Shown here: piece after piece, positions 1 through 7,828 of the stretch | Layout: the number at the start of each line of letters is the position of its first letter | Position numbering within the stretch: position 1 is the first letter of the stretch | Source of the DNA: Desulfobacteraceae bacterium | GTDB lineage: Bacteria; Desulfobacterota; Desulfobacteria; Desulfobacterales; Desulfobacteraceae | Direction of reading: 5' to 3' | Length of the DNA stretch: 37,823 bases | Assembly (NCBI GenBank): GCA_024225635.1 | Contig: JAAEMK010001130.1 | Coordinates: forward strand, 1-37,823 | Program-made: the position numbers and the translations under genes | The notes under the pieces: model-generated | Database searches by the model: none | What the model was told of the DNA's origin: nothing | Seen by the model: only the letters and a program-made list of their open reading frames with translations

Positions 1-96
1 GTTTCAACCGTTGGTAGAGATGAAGAGACTGTAAGAAAATACATCCAAAAACAGGAAGCCGCAGATAAAAGGATGGAACAATTGGATTTATTTTAG
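1..96 (+). CDS. tnpA: IS200/IS605-family transposase (TnpA), C-terminal end only
   Basis: The frame is open from base 1 to a TAG at 94-96, so only the last 31 residues are inside the window. The tail reads VSTVGRDEETVRKYI and ends in MEQLDLF, which is characteristic of the C-terminus of the small single-domain HUH (Y1) transposases of IS200/IS605 elements. These act as dimers on single-stranded hairpin ends. The catalytic HUH motif and tyrosine lie upstream of the window, so integrity cannot be judged. The hairpins directly downstream fit the right end of the same element. Confidence 0.75.
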   Translation, partial: VSTVGRDEETVRKYIQKQEAADKRMEQLDLF

Positions 97-170
97 CCAC
101 CTTTAGGTGGCTCATGCTTTTATGACCGCTTTGAGCGGTTCCCAATACAAGCCTCCGGCTTTGCCGGAGG
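96..170 (+). repeat. Three consecutive hairpins at the right end of the IS200/IS605-like element
   Basis: Three perfect short inverted repeats follow the transposase stop: GCCACC/GGTGGC (96-111, loop TTTA), ACCGCT/AGCGGT (125-139, loop TTG) and CCTCCGGC/GCCGGAGG (152-170, loop TTT). IS200/IS605 transposases recognise subterminal hairpins, so one of these is probably the right-end recognition structure. The first or third could also terminate transcription coming from the transposase. The exact cleavage site cannot be placed from one end. Confidence 0.55.
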
Positions 171-192
171 TCGTTGACTGGAGGCATCTCCT

Positions 193-717
193 ATGAAGCC
201 AGCTTTTAGAGTTCTTTGGGGTCACTACCCGCAAAGTCGTTTGTGGTCGCGCGAAAAATTATTTCGCGAAATCGGCTGGGACAGCTTAATCGACGAGACT
301 GAATATAGAAACACATGCGCAATACGTCTAAGCGTAGCTTTGCAGAAATCCGGGGTCTCCATTTCATCGAGCGCTGGTATGACCGGACTGAAAGGTCTGA
401 TGAAAGGAAAAACTATTGAAATACGACAGGACAATCTCACAAAACAACTCCGGCAATTATGGGGGGCGCCTATGGTACTCCCCAAGACAAAGGTGGAGAA
501 CACTATTGGAAACAAGGACGGAGTTATCTCTTTTTTCCGGATACCGGGATATAATGTGGGTGGAGGACTTGGCGGGCATATTGATTTAGTAGATGGCAAG
601 GGTTTCGCGACACAAACCTTTCTGTATTTCTGGCATCGAACAGTTGACCTGCCAAGCGTCTGCGGGAGTTCTTGTTACTGGAATGCAGGGGAAGTCTGTT
701 TTTGGGAGCTGGCCTGA
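193..717 (+). CDS. tae4: Type VI secretion amidase effector, Tae4 family
   Basis: A 174-aa protein matching the Tae4 family of T6SS effectors, cysteine amidases that cut the peptide stems of peptidoglycan (gamma-D-Glu-mDAP bond) in the periplasm of rival cells. The catalytic cysteine is in NTCAIRLSVAL (Cys42). The histidine and acidic residues are in GGHIDLVDG (His129, Asp131/Asp134). The C-terminal CGSSCYWNAGEV stretch (Cys157, Cys161) matches the conserved family end with its cysteine pair. Length is normal and there is no signal peptide, as expected for T6SS cargo. The start is fixed by GGAGG at 180-184, 8 nt upstream. The stop overlaps the start of the next gene (TGATG), as in effector-immunity pairs. 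No T6SS structural, VgrG or PAAR gene is in the window, so this is an orphan effector next to an IS remnant. Confidence 0.85.
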   Translation: MKPAFRVLWGHYPQSRLWSREKLFREIGWDSLIDETEYRNTCAIRLSVALQKSGVSISSSAGMTGLKGLMKGKTIEIRQDNLTKQLRQLWGAPMVLPKTKVENTIGNKDGVISFFRIPGYNVGGGLGGHIDLVDGKGFATQTFLYFWHRTVDLPSVCGSSCYWNAGEVCFWELA

Positions 718-1316
718 TGCGTATTAGCTTAGCGATTGCATGTTTCCTCCTTCTTATTGGAACTTTCGTCCTGTTGGTTTTTCATCAGGTCCTTTGGCCA
801 AAGAAAGCTGTGTTAATAGAGCGCAATGGAGGCGTAATAGTCGAGCAATCCGACTGCTACACGTCTTTAATGCGAGCCGAAGATGGAACAACCCTATATC
901 GGGAAAACACGTGCCGAGATGATGGGGAGTTATGGAAACATTTAGCTTCAAATACGGCCCTTGCGCGAAAATTATTTGACGGAGCAGATAGGTTATACCT
1001 TGGAAGAACGCGATTTTCCGAGGGACCGTTTCTGGTATGTAACGTCTTGGCTCGGTTAAGAGAAGATCATGAATGGACACCAGATATCAATAGTTTGGAG
1101 GCTGCAACTGTACTGGAGAGGATTCTCCCGGAAGCGAAATTAGTTCCATCGGCGTATGCTACGTTTGTAAACGTAGGCAAGTCTCTCAAATCGGTTTCCC
1201 TCGAAGTCGTTCTGCTCAACGGAGAAGGGACGCTACCTCACTGTACAGAGTTACCAGAGAAGATTCCGACGAGTGCGGTCGTTGATATAGCTCTTGGCAC
1301 GAAGTCTGCAAGATAA
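717..1316 (+). CDS. Membrane-anchored protein, probable immunity partner of the Tae4 effector
   Basis: A 199-aa protein whose ATG (717-719) shares one base with the Tae4 stop codon, so the two are translationally coupled. The N-terminus (MRISLAIACFLLLIGTFVLL) is a signal anchor or uncleaved signal sequence. The rest, with cysteines near residues 47, 61 and 105, would lie in the periplasm. Position, coupling and predicted location fit an immunity protein that blocks a peptidoglycan amidase. However, it is longer than known Tai4 proteins (about 120 aa) and shows no Tai4 features that I recognise. Function is inferred from context only. A longer reading from 672 would overlap tae4 by 46 nt and has no better start signal. 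Confidence 0.65.
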   Translation: MRISLAIACFLLLIGTFVLLVFHQVLWPKKAVLIERNGGVIVEQSDCYTSLMRAEDGTTLYRENTCRDDGELWKHLASNTALARKLFDGADRLYLGRTRFSEGPFLVCNVLARLREDHEWTPDINSLEAATVLERILPEAKLVPSAYATFVNVGKSLKSVSLEVVLLNGEGTLPHCTELPEKIPTSAVVDIALGTKSAR

Positions 1317-1383
1317 CCGCACAGCGACCAGTTGCCGTAGAGTGGGATATAGGAAAAAGACAGAAAAAGCAGAAAAAGCACAG

Positions 1384-1404
1384 AAAAAGGGGACAGATTT
1401 ATTT
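1384..1404 (+). repeat. Interspersed repeat A, copy 1 (GGGGACAGATTTATTT type)
   Basis: A 21-bp stretch, five A then GGGGACAGATTTATTT, that recurs identically and in the same orientation at 2869-2889. The two copies bracket the FadL-like gene. Short CAGAAAAAG units are repeated just upstream (about 1360-1388). From memory, sequences of this type are scattered through proteobacterial genomes, often near REP-associated (Y1) transposases. That link is recalled, not shown here. Confidence 0.65.
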
Positions 1405-1504
1405 AATCCCTTACCATCAATAAATGAAACGGTAAAAATCGCCGAACCACTACACATGGACAAGCCAGTGAGTTAAATAGATTGTCGTTTGAAAGGAGTT
1501 GTCG

Positions 1505-2851
1505 ATGAAAAATGCATTATTCTCCTGGATATCAGGAATCGTACTGCTGTCATTCCCATTGTCCGTTTACGCTTTTGATAACGGACCTACCTGGTTCGGC
1601 TTCAACTATACCCTGAACACCTCGGGCGCCCGTACCATTGGCATGGGCGGAGCAGCAGTCGCATCGGTTAACGATGCCAGCGCCACCCTTTCCAATCCGG
1701 CAGCACTAGTGCGCCTCTCTAAAACAGAATTTCGTTTAGACAGCAACTTCCGGCATCTCGATGAAATTAACCGACCGGGTGCAGACAATCTCGGTACTGG
1801 AGAATCGATCCGTATGGGGCTCCGCGTTGACGAGACCAATCAGATCGACCCCGCACTGATGGCACTGGCGACCCCGCTGGGAAATGGGCGAACCGTTATC
1901 GGCCTGTTCTATCACGAGTTTCTGCCATACGACCGCTTCGTCACCGTCACCGACCCGATAAGCGCCGGCCTGGCTGAGACACACAGCGTGATGTTCGACC
2001 TCGACGAATTTGGATTTTCCGTGGCGCACAGCCTGTTTGACGGCCAACTCGCAATCGGCCTGTCGGCGAGTATGGTGACCCCAAACATGCTTATCTCGGC
2101 AAAGCAGGACCGAACCCCGCAACCAGGCAGTTTTGATGGAGTTGAATTCACCAGCTACGGCAGCAATTCTGAGCAAGAACCCGTATGGCGCTTCGGGCTG
2201 CTCTATCTTCCCTGCAAAACCATGGCGTTCGGTGTCAATTACACTCTGACTCAGGATCCCCAATACACCATGACCACCGTAAACTCACCTGCGACTGTTG
2301 ACAGTGCCCAACAAAACGGCTGTACAGGCGACGCCAATATCGGCGCACTTCCCGATGGCACCCTGACAGGAAACTGGATCTGCCAGAGCTCACTGCTAAT
2401 GCCTGAAAGCTTGTCTGTCGGCTTTGCGTACACGCCAAACGAAGTTTGGAACTTTGCCATCGAGACGATTTACATCGACTATCGTCGAGTCACTAAGGAA
2501 TTTGTCGCCCCGTATGCCTATCCCGGCGGTGACGTCAGAGTTATCCAGAGGAATAGCGATTTCCAGGCCAAGGATGTGGTCGAGGTCCACCTCGGCCTTG
2601 AATATCACACAATGTTCAATCAGCACCCGCTGGCGCTCCGTGCCGGATACTATTTCGATCCGGCCCATGACATCGAGTACCGCGGCCCCGATTCCACCTC
2701 GCAGGTTATCTATCCTGGCGGTGAGGATGTACAGCACCTCACCGCCGGAGCCGGAATGCTGTTCAAACAATCGCTGCAAGTCGATATGGCATTCGATGCC
2801 GCTGATGACAACAGTTATCGGGTTGCGATTTCCCTTGCATACAGATATTGA
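1505..2851 (+). CDS. FadL/OmpP1-family outer-membrane transport protein
   Basis: A 448-aa predicted beta-barrel of the OmpP1/FadL/TodX family, which passes long-chain fatty acids or hydrophobic compounds across the outer membrane. A signal peptide ends near residue 23 (PLSVYA, then FDN). The mature N-terminus has the family signature GARTIGMGGAAVASVNDAS followed by NPAAL. The remainder alternates short beta strands and ends in SLAYRY, with the terminal aromatic residue expected for barrel assembly. The ATG at 1505 is chosen over TTG at 1499 because AGGAG (1494-1498) is spaced 6 nt from it. It stands alone, without fatty-acid genes, and is flanked on both sides by the same 21-bp repeat. Substrate unknown. 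Confidence 0.85.
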   Translation: MKNALFSWISGIVLLSFPLSVYAFDNGPTWFGFNYTLNTSGARTIGMGGAAVASVNDASATLSNPAALVRLSKTEFRLDSNFRHLDEINRPGADNLGTGESIRMGLRVDETNQIDPALMALATPLGNGRTVIGLFYHEFLPYDRFVTVTDPISAGLAETHSVMFDLDEFGFSVAHSLFDGQLAIGLSASMVTPNMLISAKQDRTPQPGSFDGVEFTSYGSNSEQEPVWRFGLLYLPCKTMAFGVNYTLTQDPQYTMTTVNSPATVDSAQQNGCTGDANIGALPDGTLTGNWICQSSLLMPESLSVGFAYTPNEVWNFAIETIYIDYRRVTKEFVAPYAYPGGDVRVIQRNSDFQAKDVVEVHLGLEYHTMFNQHPLALRAGYYFDPAHDIEYRGPDSTSQVIYPGGEDVQHLTAGAGMLFKQSLQVDMAFDAADDNSYRVAISLAYRY

Positions 2852-2868
2852 CATTATGGAAAAAGGGG

Positions 2869-2889
2869 AAAAAGGGGACAGATTTATTT
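2869..2889 (+). repeat. Interspersed repeat A, copy 2
   Basis: Identical over 21 bp and in direct orientation to the copy at 1384-1404. It starts 18 bp after the FadL-type stop codon, is preceded by another GGAAAAAGGGG unit, and is followed within about 20 bp by the truncated GNAT reading frame. The copies could be ends of a small mobile unit or sites of recombination. Confidence 0.65.
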
Positions 2890-2910
2890 TTCGCATTTCG
2901 TCAGTCACAT

Positions 2911-3327
2911 ATGCTTCCCAGAGTCTTTTTAGAACATTTCTGCGACACATCCCTTGTTATTGAAAAGGATAATTCGCTGATCGCCTTTTTGATTGGTTTT
3001 CTTTCACAATATAGAACTGAAGAAGCTTATATTCACTTTGCAGGAGTTCATCCGGAGTTTCGTGGGTTTGGAATCGGAGCATACTTATACAATCGCTTTT
3101 CAAAAATTTGCACTGACAATGGACGGAGTATTATCAAAGCATGCACCTCTCCTGTAAATACGGCTTCTATCAACTTTCATCAGAAAATGGGCTTCCAGAT
3201 TGAAAAAGGTAACTCTGAAGTTGATGGTATACAGGTAACGCTCGGTTACAATAAACCGCATGATCATAAGGTCTTATTTAAGAAAAACACTACATTCTTT
3301 CCCGGCCGAAGGATTAAAAAGCCTTAA
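2911..3327 (+). CDS. GNAT N-acetyltransferase, apparently missing its N-terminus
   Basis: The protein carries most of a GNAT acetyltransferase fold. It has beta strands around SLIAFLIGFLSQ, the acetyl-CoA loop motif in HPEFRGFGIGAYLYNRF (R/Q-x-x-G-x-G/A), the NTASINFHQKMGF segment and an LF end. Related proteins start about 25 residues earlier with the first strand and helix. Here homology begins right after the repeat at 2869-2889, at PRVFLEHF. ATG 2911 has no clear ribosome-binding site. The frame is open back to 2848, but those residues are encoded by the repeat itself (KKGTDLFF). It is probably a 5'-truncated, non-functional remnant, although the acetyl-CoA motif is intact. Substrate unknown. 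Confidence 0.6.
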   Translation: MLPRVFLEHFCDTSLVIEKDNSLIAFLIGFLSQYRTEEAYIHFAGVHPEFRGFGIGAYLYNRFSKICTDNGRSIIKACTSPVNTASINFHQKMGFQIEKGNSEVDGIQVTLGYNKPHDHKVLFKKNTTFFPGRRIKKP

Positions 3328-3523
3328 AAATCTGAAATGGTTTATGTAAAAAAGTTGACAGTTAATGAGAAGCTTTTTTCGCAAAACATGAATACGAATT
3401 GTAAAATAATTCCCATTCAATCTTCATTAAACTTTTTTTTGAGAGAAGAATGGGTTGGAACGGTGGGGTTTTAAGAATAGATGGTGATAAAAATTGCAGT
3501 CGGAAAGTTGAGCCATGTGTGCT

Positions 3524-3540
3524 TTGGCACATTATTTGTT
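3524..3540 (+). promoter_or_regulatory. Possible sigma-54 (RpoN) promoter
   Basis: TTGGCAC followed by ATTATTTGT gives the invariant GG (3526-3527) and a G at the -12 position (3538) with the required 10-nt gap. The -12 doublet is GT instead of GC, which weakens the match. Transcription would start near 3550, leaving a leader of about 115 nt before the MttB-family gene. No RpoN-dependent activator is encoded in the window. Confidence 0.35.
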
Positions 3541-3631
3541 TCACTTTTAGATGAGATCATTCAGCAAAGCATACAATATGCAGAATAAAAAAATGGTCAG
3601 TTCCAGGTCAATGAAACTCAATCCGAGTAAA

Positions 3632-3648
3632 GCTTTTTTTTAAAAAGC
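3632..3648 (+). promoter_or_regulatory. Leader hairpin immediately before the ribosome-binding site
   Basis: GCTTTTT and AAAAAGC form a 7-bp stem with a TTT loop. It ends 1 nt before the strong purine-rich Shine-Dalgarno GGGGGAGGGG (3650-3659) of the MttB-family gene (ATG 3665). It could influence translation or mRNA stability. It lacks a downstream T-run, so it is not a typical terminator. Confidence 0.35.
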
Positions 3649-3664
3649 AGGGGGAGGGGAAATA

Positions 3665-5119
3665 ATGGGTGACAATGCAAAAAGCACACTTGAACAGGCT
3701 TTGAAGCAAGAAAATGAATTTAATTTTAAAGCCGCCAAAGCCATTTATGAAGATCTGACACGCCATGAAACGGCAGGGGACGTTGCTGATAAAGCCAGGT
3801 CAAGACTGGAGGATATGACGGATCTTATTAATGAAAAAAAAGTGTATGAGCGAATTCATGCCAATGGGAAAAAAGTGCTTTCGGAAATCGGTATGAACAT
3901 TTCCGAGAGCCAGGAACTGATGGAGATCCTGATGGAGGCGGATGCCATTGATTTTGAGAATGAGACCGCTATATTCATTCCTTTGAAAGAATCCTATATT
4001 GATGCCTGTCTTGAGAAATGCCCCAGGACCTGGGCTGGAGATCCTGGAAAAAATGCGTTCGGTACTGGAGCGACACCACCTTTTTTGAAACGCCTGTTCG
4101 ATGACGAGCTTCGCCAGGCCAGCCGGAAAGAATTTGAAAAGATTGCTCGTTGTGTGGGGGAGAACCAGGATGTGGTAGGCATTTTCAGCCTGCCGGTGGA
4201 GACGGATAAAAGCATCACCGCATTTGAGCGGGCACAGCTCATGGAGAAGGCCTTCCCCGGATTAAAAATGACGGCAACCAAAGGGTTCTCCGATGATGAG
4301 ATGAAATTTCTGGTCGGTAAGGATGACTGGGTGGACGGCACCAGTCTGGTCACTTCACTGGCACCGATGAGTTCCATGATCAGTCCCTTTCTGAGAAGTG
4401 CCCGAAGCGGCGCCAACCTGTTGCTGCTGGATTTGACGATTGCCGGATCTTCAGGACCGGGAAGCCCGGAAGCGCTGCTGACCCATATTCATGCCCAGGT
4501 ACTGTTCATGATCGTCATGGCCCAGACCGTCAATCCCGGAGTTTTCTGCATGCATGGCGGTATTCCAGGTGTCACGGAAGCAGGAGGGGATCTTTCCTAC
4601 AGCTCTCCCCATCAACCTCTGATCAATGCGGCCATGGCACGGCTCAACAACTGGATCACCAAACTCCCATCGGCCCAGTCCGGCGGCAGCACCAGCATTT
4701 CCGCCTTGAATAACGAGTCGGTTTTCGAATCCGAGTTGAGTCGAAACAGTCTTCGAAAATATGGTGTCCATATTATCCGGCATGCCATGGGTGCCATGGG
4801 CAGTCTCAATTATTTCAGTCTGGAAAAATTTGAGGAAGATTGCCAGCGGGAGCGTAAAAATTTAACCCTGTTCAAGGAAACGCCTAAAGACATTGGCGTC
4901 ATTCCCCTCTATTTTCCTACCGATGTCGATGCAATGGAAGGAATTCGCGAAATTGGAGAAAAAGGCGGCCCGAAAAATGCGGAGCATACCCTCCGCAATG
5001 TGGACGCATTTATCAAATGGGAAGAACGGGTCAACAGTGCCGCACGGAAAAAGCTCTACTTCCCGGATATCAAAGATACGGTGATTGAAAGAATTAACAG
5101 GGGAGACATGATTCCCTAA
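3665..5119 (+). CDS. MttB-superfamily (trimethylamine methyltransferase-like) protein, non-pyrrolysine, with N-terminal extension
   Basis: A 484-aa member of the trimethylamine methyltransferase family (COG5598-type TIM barrel). These enzymes move a methyl group from a quaternary or tertiary amine to a corrinoid protein. The frame reads through without an in-frame UAG, so it is a non-pyrrolysine homologue. Characterised members of that group demethylate glycine betaine, proline betaine or carnitine. The family region starts around residue 58 (VYERIHANGKKVLSEIG) and includes the glycine-rich FCMHGGIPGVTEAGG segment. The first 55 residues (ALKQENEFNFKAAKAIYEDL) look like a TPR-type helical pair not normally present in the family. 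No corrinoid protein or MtgA-type methyltransferase is adjacent, so substrate and partner must be encoded elsewhere. Strong Shine-Dalgarno at 3650-3659. Confidence 0.85.
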   Translation: MGDNAKSTLEQALKQENEFNFKAAKAIYEDLTRHETAGDVADKARSRLEDMTDLINEKKVYERIHANGKKVLSEIGMNISESQELMEILMEADAIDFENETAIFIPLKESYIDACLEKCPRTWAGDPGKNAFGTGATPPFLKRLFDDELRQASRKEFEKIARCVGENQDVVGIFSLPVETDKSITAFERAQLMEKAFPGLKMTATKGFSDDEMKFLVGKDDWVDGTSLVTSLAPMSSMISPFLRSARSGANLLLLDLTIAGSSGPGSPEALLTHIHAQVLFMIVMAQTVNPGVFCMHGGIPGVTEAGGDLSYSSPHQPLINAAMARLNNWITKLPSAQSGGSTSISALNNESVFESELSRNSLRKYGVHIIRHAMGAMGSLNYFSLEKFEEDCQRERKNLTLFKETPKDIGVIPLYFPTDVDAMEGIREIGEKGGPKNAEHTLRNVDAFIKWEERVNSAARKKLYFPDIKDTVIERINRGDMIP

Positions 5120-5274
5120 TGCGTCCTGACGGGGGAGGGGCATTATGATCGATATGAGACTGTAAGGGATAGAGCGTTTTTAGGCTCTTTACCGGTCTCT
5201 TTTCTGGAGATCAATATTTGGGAACATCTCCTATCGCTTCGGATGCAAGGTTTGCTTAAAGGATTGAATCCGGA

Positions 5275-5329
5275 ATATTATGAGAAAAAGCAGGTTGTGG
5301 TTCATACAGCCGTTTTTATCTCATAATAT
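5275..5329. terminator. Inverted repeat between convergent genes, likely bidirectional terminator
   Basis: ATATTATGAGA (5275-5285) and TCTCATAATAT (5319-5329) are perfect 11-bp inverted arms, extended inward by A-rich and T-rich tracts (AAAA against TTTTT). They lie between the plus-strand methyltransferase and the minus-strand RND gene. The 33-nt loop is large, so the terminator role is inferred from position. Confidence 0.5.
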
Positions 5330-5347
5330 CCCGGTGACAGGCCGTGG

Positions 5348-7720
5348 TTAATTCGCCCTTTCAGGGCCAAGGGGTTTGAAGAGCAGTATCAGGGCCGGGG
5401 CAAAAAAGAAATCCGCCAGCAGAGCCCAGAAAAAGGCAAAGCCTGCCAGAAATCCAAAATTGCTCCAGCCCTTCATGACGGAAAGGACCATCACCATGAA
5501 CCCCAGGATCAGGGTCAGGGTGGTGAAGGTGATGGGACGGCCCACCGTGGCAAGTGTGGATTCAAGGGCGCAGGCGTAGGTGCCGCAGGCTTTAAATTCC
5601 CTGCGGTAGCGCCTGAAAAAATGGATGGTGTCATCCACGGCCACCCCAATGATAATGGAACTGCAGCACATCAGCGGTATACTCATGGCAATGTTGAAAA
5701 ATCCCATCACCCCCAATGTGATAAGTGCTGGAAACACATTGGGGACCATGCTGATCAGGCCCAGTTTCACAGATCTTAAAAAGAGGATCATCATCAGTGT
5801 GACGGCAACCAGCACGGCAAGAAAACTGGATTTCAATCCCTCTGCCATCCGGTCATTCAAGGCCTTGGTCAAGGCCATGGCCCCGGTGATCTCCACGGTG
5901 GCAATACCTTTAAAAACAGGGTCCGCAAAGGCTTCCACCTCCCCTATGAACCGATTGACCTCAGCCGTTCCCATGGTCGGCATTTTTACGGTCAGCCTGG
6001 CAATGTCATAGTCATAACCAATCAGTTTATCCATCTGCCCCCCGCCTGATATTTCATAAAGGAACATGTATTGGGCCGCGGCCTCTGAAGTATCTGGAAT
6101 GGCGTAAAATGCCGGGTCGTTATTGTGAAGCGCCCGGCGCATTTTCTTTATGACATCCACGATGCTTGAGGTCTTTGTCACCATGGGGTGGGCGTCCAGA
6201 AAGGCTTGCAGCCGGTCCATCCGTCCTAAAAATTCCAAGGTTTTGACCCCGCCGGTCCGCCCGGTATCAAGCATGATCTCCATGGACATGGACCCGCCCA
6301 TGCGGGAATCGATAAAATCATAGGCCCGGCGAATGGGCACCTTTGATGACAGCAGCTCCACCATGCCGGATTCCAGCCGGATATCCATGGCCCCGACAAG
6401 GGAGAAAAGGACCAGGACGGTAAAAAAACCGGCCACAAGTTTCGGCCGTCCGCACACCAGTTTATAAATCCTGTTCAGCAGGCGGTCAAAAAAATCGGAC
6501 CGCCGGAGGTTGTTCTGTTTCCCTTTGGCTGGCGCCGTCTTTTTCTTCATACCGAAGGAATAGAAAAAAGGCACCATCACACAGGTGAGCAAAAGGGCGG
6601 TAACAACCCCGATGGCGGCATAGATCCCGAATTCCCGAAAGGGCTTCATGCTGACGGTGAGAAAGGATAAAAAGGCGCCCATGGTGGTCACCGTTGTCAG
6701 AAGGCAGGGCAGCCCCACAACGGAAAAGGCTTTAACCATGGCCTGCCTCCGGGGCATTCCCCGGTCCTGGCGGTCCTGGTATTCGGAGATGAAATGGATG
6801 GAATCACCGATCCCCACGCAGATCAGCAGGGACGGCAGGATAATAATCATGGTGTTCAGGGTGAACCCGATCCAGCCGATGGCCCCCATGGTCCATATGA
6901 TGCTTATCACCACAATGGTAACGGGGACGGCCACGCCACGCCACCCACGGCCGAGCCATGCAAGCAGCGCCATCTGGATCATAAGGCAGAGCGCCATGAA
7001 TTTAGGCGTCTCACTGCCTGCCAGTTGGTCAAAATCATAGTGGAACACAGGGCCGCCGGCCATGTGGGGACGAAGACCCGCAAATTCAGGCCGCTCAAGT
7101 ATCTCGCGGATCTTTGGGGCGATTTCGCTTTCCGGATCCAATGTTGGTCCGTCCTCCGGGTACTTTTCCATTTCAAGGACAATGGTGTATGCCTTTCCAT
7201 TCCCGGCGACAAGGCTGTTGATATAGGAGGCCTCGTTCAGGGCTTTTTCCCGCACACGGTTCATCTCCTCCCCGGACCCGGGGATGGTGTCCAAAAGTCC
7301 GTAAATGGCAATGCCCTCCTTTGTCCCTTCGATGTACTCCACATTGCCAAGCCAGGTCATCTCTTTAATGTGGGGCACCTGGGTCTCCAGATCCCGGGCC
7401 AGACGGCTGAGCAGCCGGATATTTTCCGGTTCAAAAAAATCCTTTGATTCAAACAGGAGGACAACAAAATCCTCATTCCCGAAGATATCCCGGAACTTGT
7501 CCAGCAGTTTCACATTGGGATCATCCTCAACAAACCAGACTTCGTTGGAGTTGTCGAACCGAAGGGCGCCCATCCCGCCAACGGCGAAAACGGTGATGGC
7601 GGCCACCAAAACCACCAAAAACCATTTTCGGTCCAGCATGAAATCACCCAGCCGGGTGAAAATATGGGTGGATGCCATGGGTTGGGGGTCTGAATAGCGG
7701 GAATGTGTATGATCAGTCAT
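5348..7720 (-). CDS. RND-superfamily transporter (MMPL/COG1033 type)
   Basis: A 790-aa inner-membrane protein built from two repeated halves. Each half has one membrane helix, a large periplasmic loop and a bundle of five helices, about 12 in total. The proton-relay helices are recognisable by GVGIGDSIHF in the first half and GVAVDDTIHFFRR in the second, the RND-4 and RND-10 positions of the COG1033 exporter group. It is shorter than AcrB-type pumps (about 1040 aa), which groups it with lipid or small-molecule exporters. No membrane-fusion protein or TolC is adjacent. It lies 108 nt downstream of the TonB-dependent receptor on the same strand, and both may be controlled by the upstream AraC regulator. 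The substrate may be a siderophore or lipid, but this is inference. Confidence 0.85.
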   Translation of the reverse strand: MTDHTHSRYSDPQPMASTHIFTRLGDFMLDRKWFLVVLVAAITVFAVGGMGALRFDNSNEVWFVEDDPNVKLLDKFRDIFGNEDFVVLLFESKDFFEPENIRLLSRLARDLETQVPHIKEMTWLGNVEYIEGTKEGIAIYGLLDTIPGSGEEMNRVREKALNEASYINSLVAGNGKAYTIVLEMEKYPEDGPTLDPESEIAPKIREILERPEFAGLRPHMAGGPVFHYDFDQLAGSETPKFMALCLMIQMALLAWLGRGWRGVAVPVTIVVISIIWTMGAIGWIGFTLNTMIIILPSLLICVGIGDSIHFISEYQDRQDRGMPRRQAMVKAFSVVGLPCLLTTVTTMGAFLSFLTVSMKPFREFGIYAAIGVVTALLLTCVMVPFFYSFGMKKKTAPAKGKQNNLRRSDFFDRLLNRIYKLVCGRPKLVAGFFTVLVLFSLVGAMDIRLESGMVELLSSKVPIRRAYDFIDSRMGGSMSMEIMLDTGRTGGVKTLEFLGRMDRLQAFLDAHPMVTKTSSIVDVIKKMRRALHNNDPAFYAIPDTSEAAAQYMFLYEISGGGQMDKLIGYDYDIARLTVKMPTMGTAEVNRFIGEVEAFADPVFKGIATVEITGAMALTKALNDRMAEGLKSSFLAVLVAVTLMMILFLRSVKLGLISMVPNVFPALITLGVMGFFNIAMSIPLMCCSSIIIGVAVDDTIHFFRRYRREFKACGTYACALESTLATVGRPITFTTLTLILGFMVMVLSVMKGWSNFGFLAGFAFFWALLADFFFAPALILLFKPLGPERAN

Positions 7721-7828
7721 GGGGAATCTCTTTATGGGTTAATGACAGGGTGAAGCTGCGAAAGACCGGCCCGTCACTCCGCGTGCCGGACCGGCGATCA
7801 AACCGGAATCACAGGTTCCGGAACAACA

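Larger units (their letters stand above)
3328..3664. other. 337-bp AT-rich intergenic region upstream of the MttB-family gene
   Basis: No coding region recognised. It contains a sigma-54-like promoter (about 3524-3540), a hairpin overlapping the leader (3632-3648) and a TTGACA at 3355-3360 without a convincing -10 box. The length and AT content fit a regulated promoter region for the downstream methyltransferase gene. Confidence 0.5.

Noticed and set aside
3355-3360. TTGACA as a -35 box upstream of the MttB-family gene
   Set aside because: No acceptable -10 hexamer at 16-18 nt; the sigma-54-like site downstream fits better.
3665-5119. Pyrrolysine-containing MttB (true trimethylamine methyltransferase)
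   Set aside because: The frame contains no internal UAG and no pyl genes are nearby, so it belongs with the non-pyrrolysine homologues.
7760-7800. GC-rich near-palindrome between the TonB receptor and RND genes
   Set aside because: The GACCGGC/GCCGGACCGGC elements do not form a consistent inverted repeat when paired base by base.
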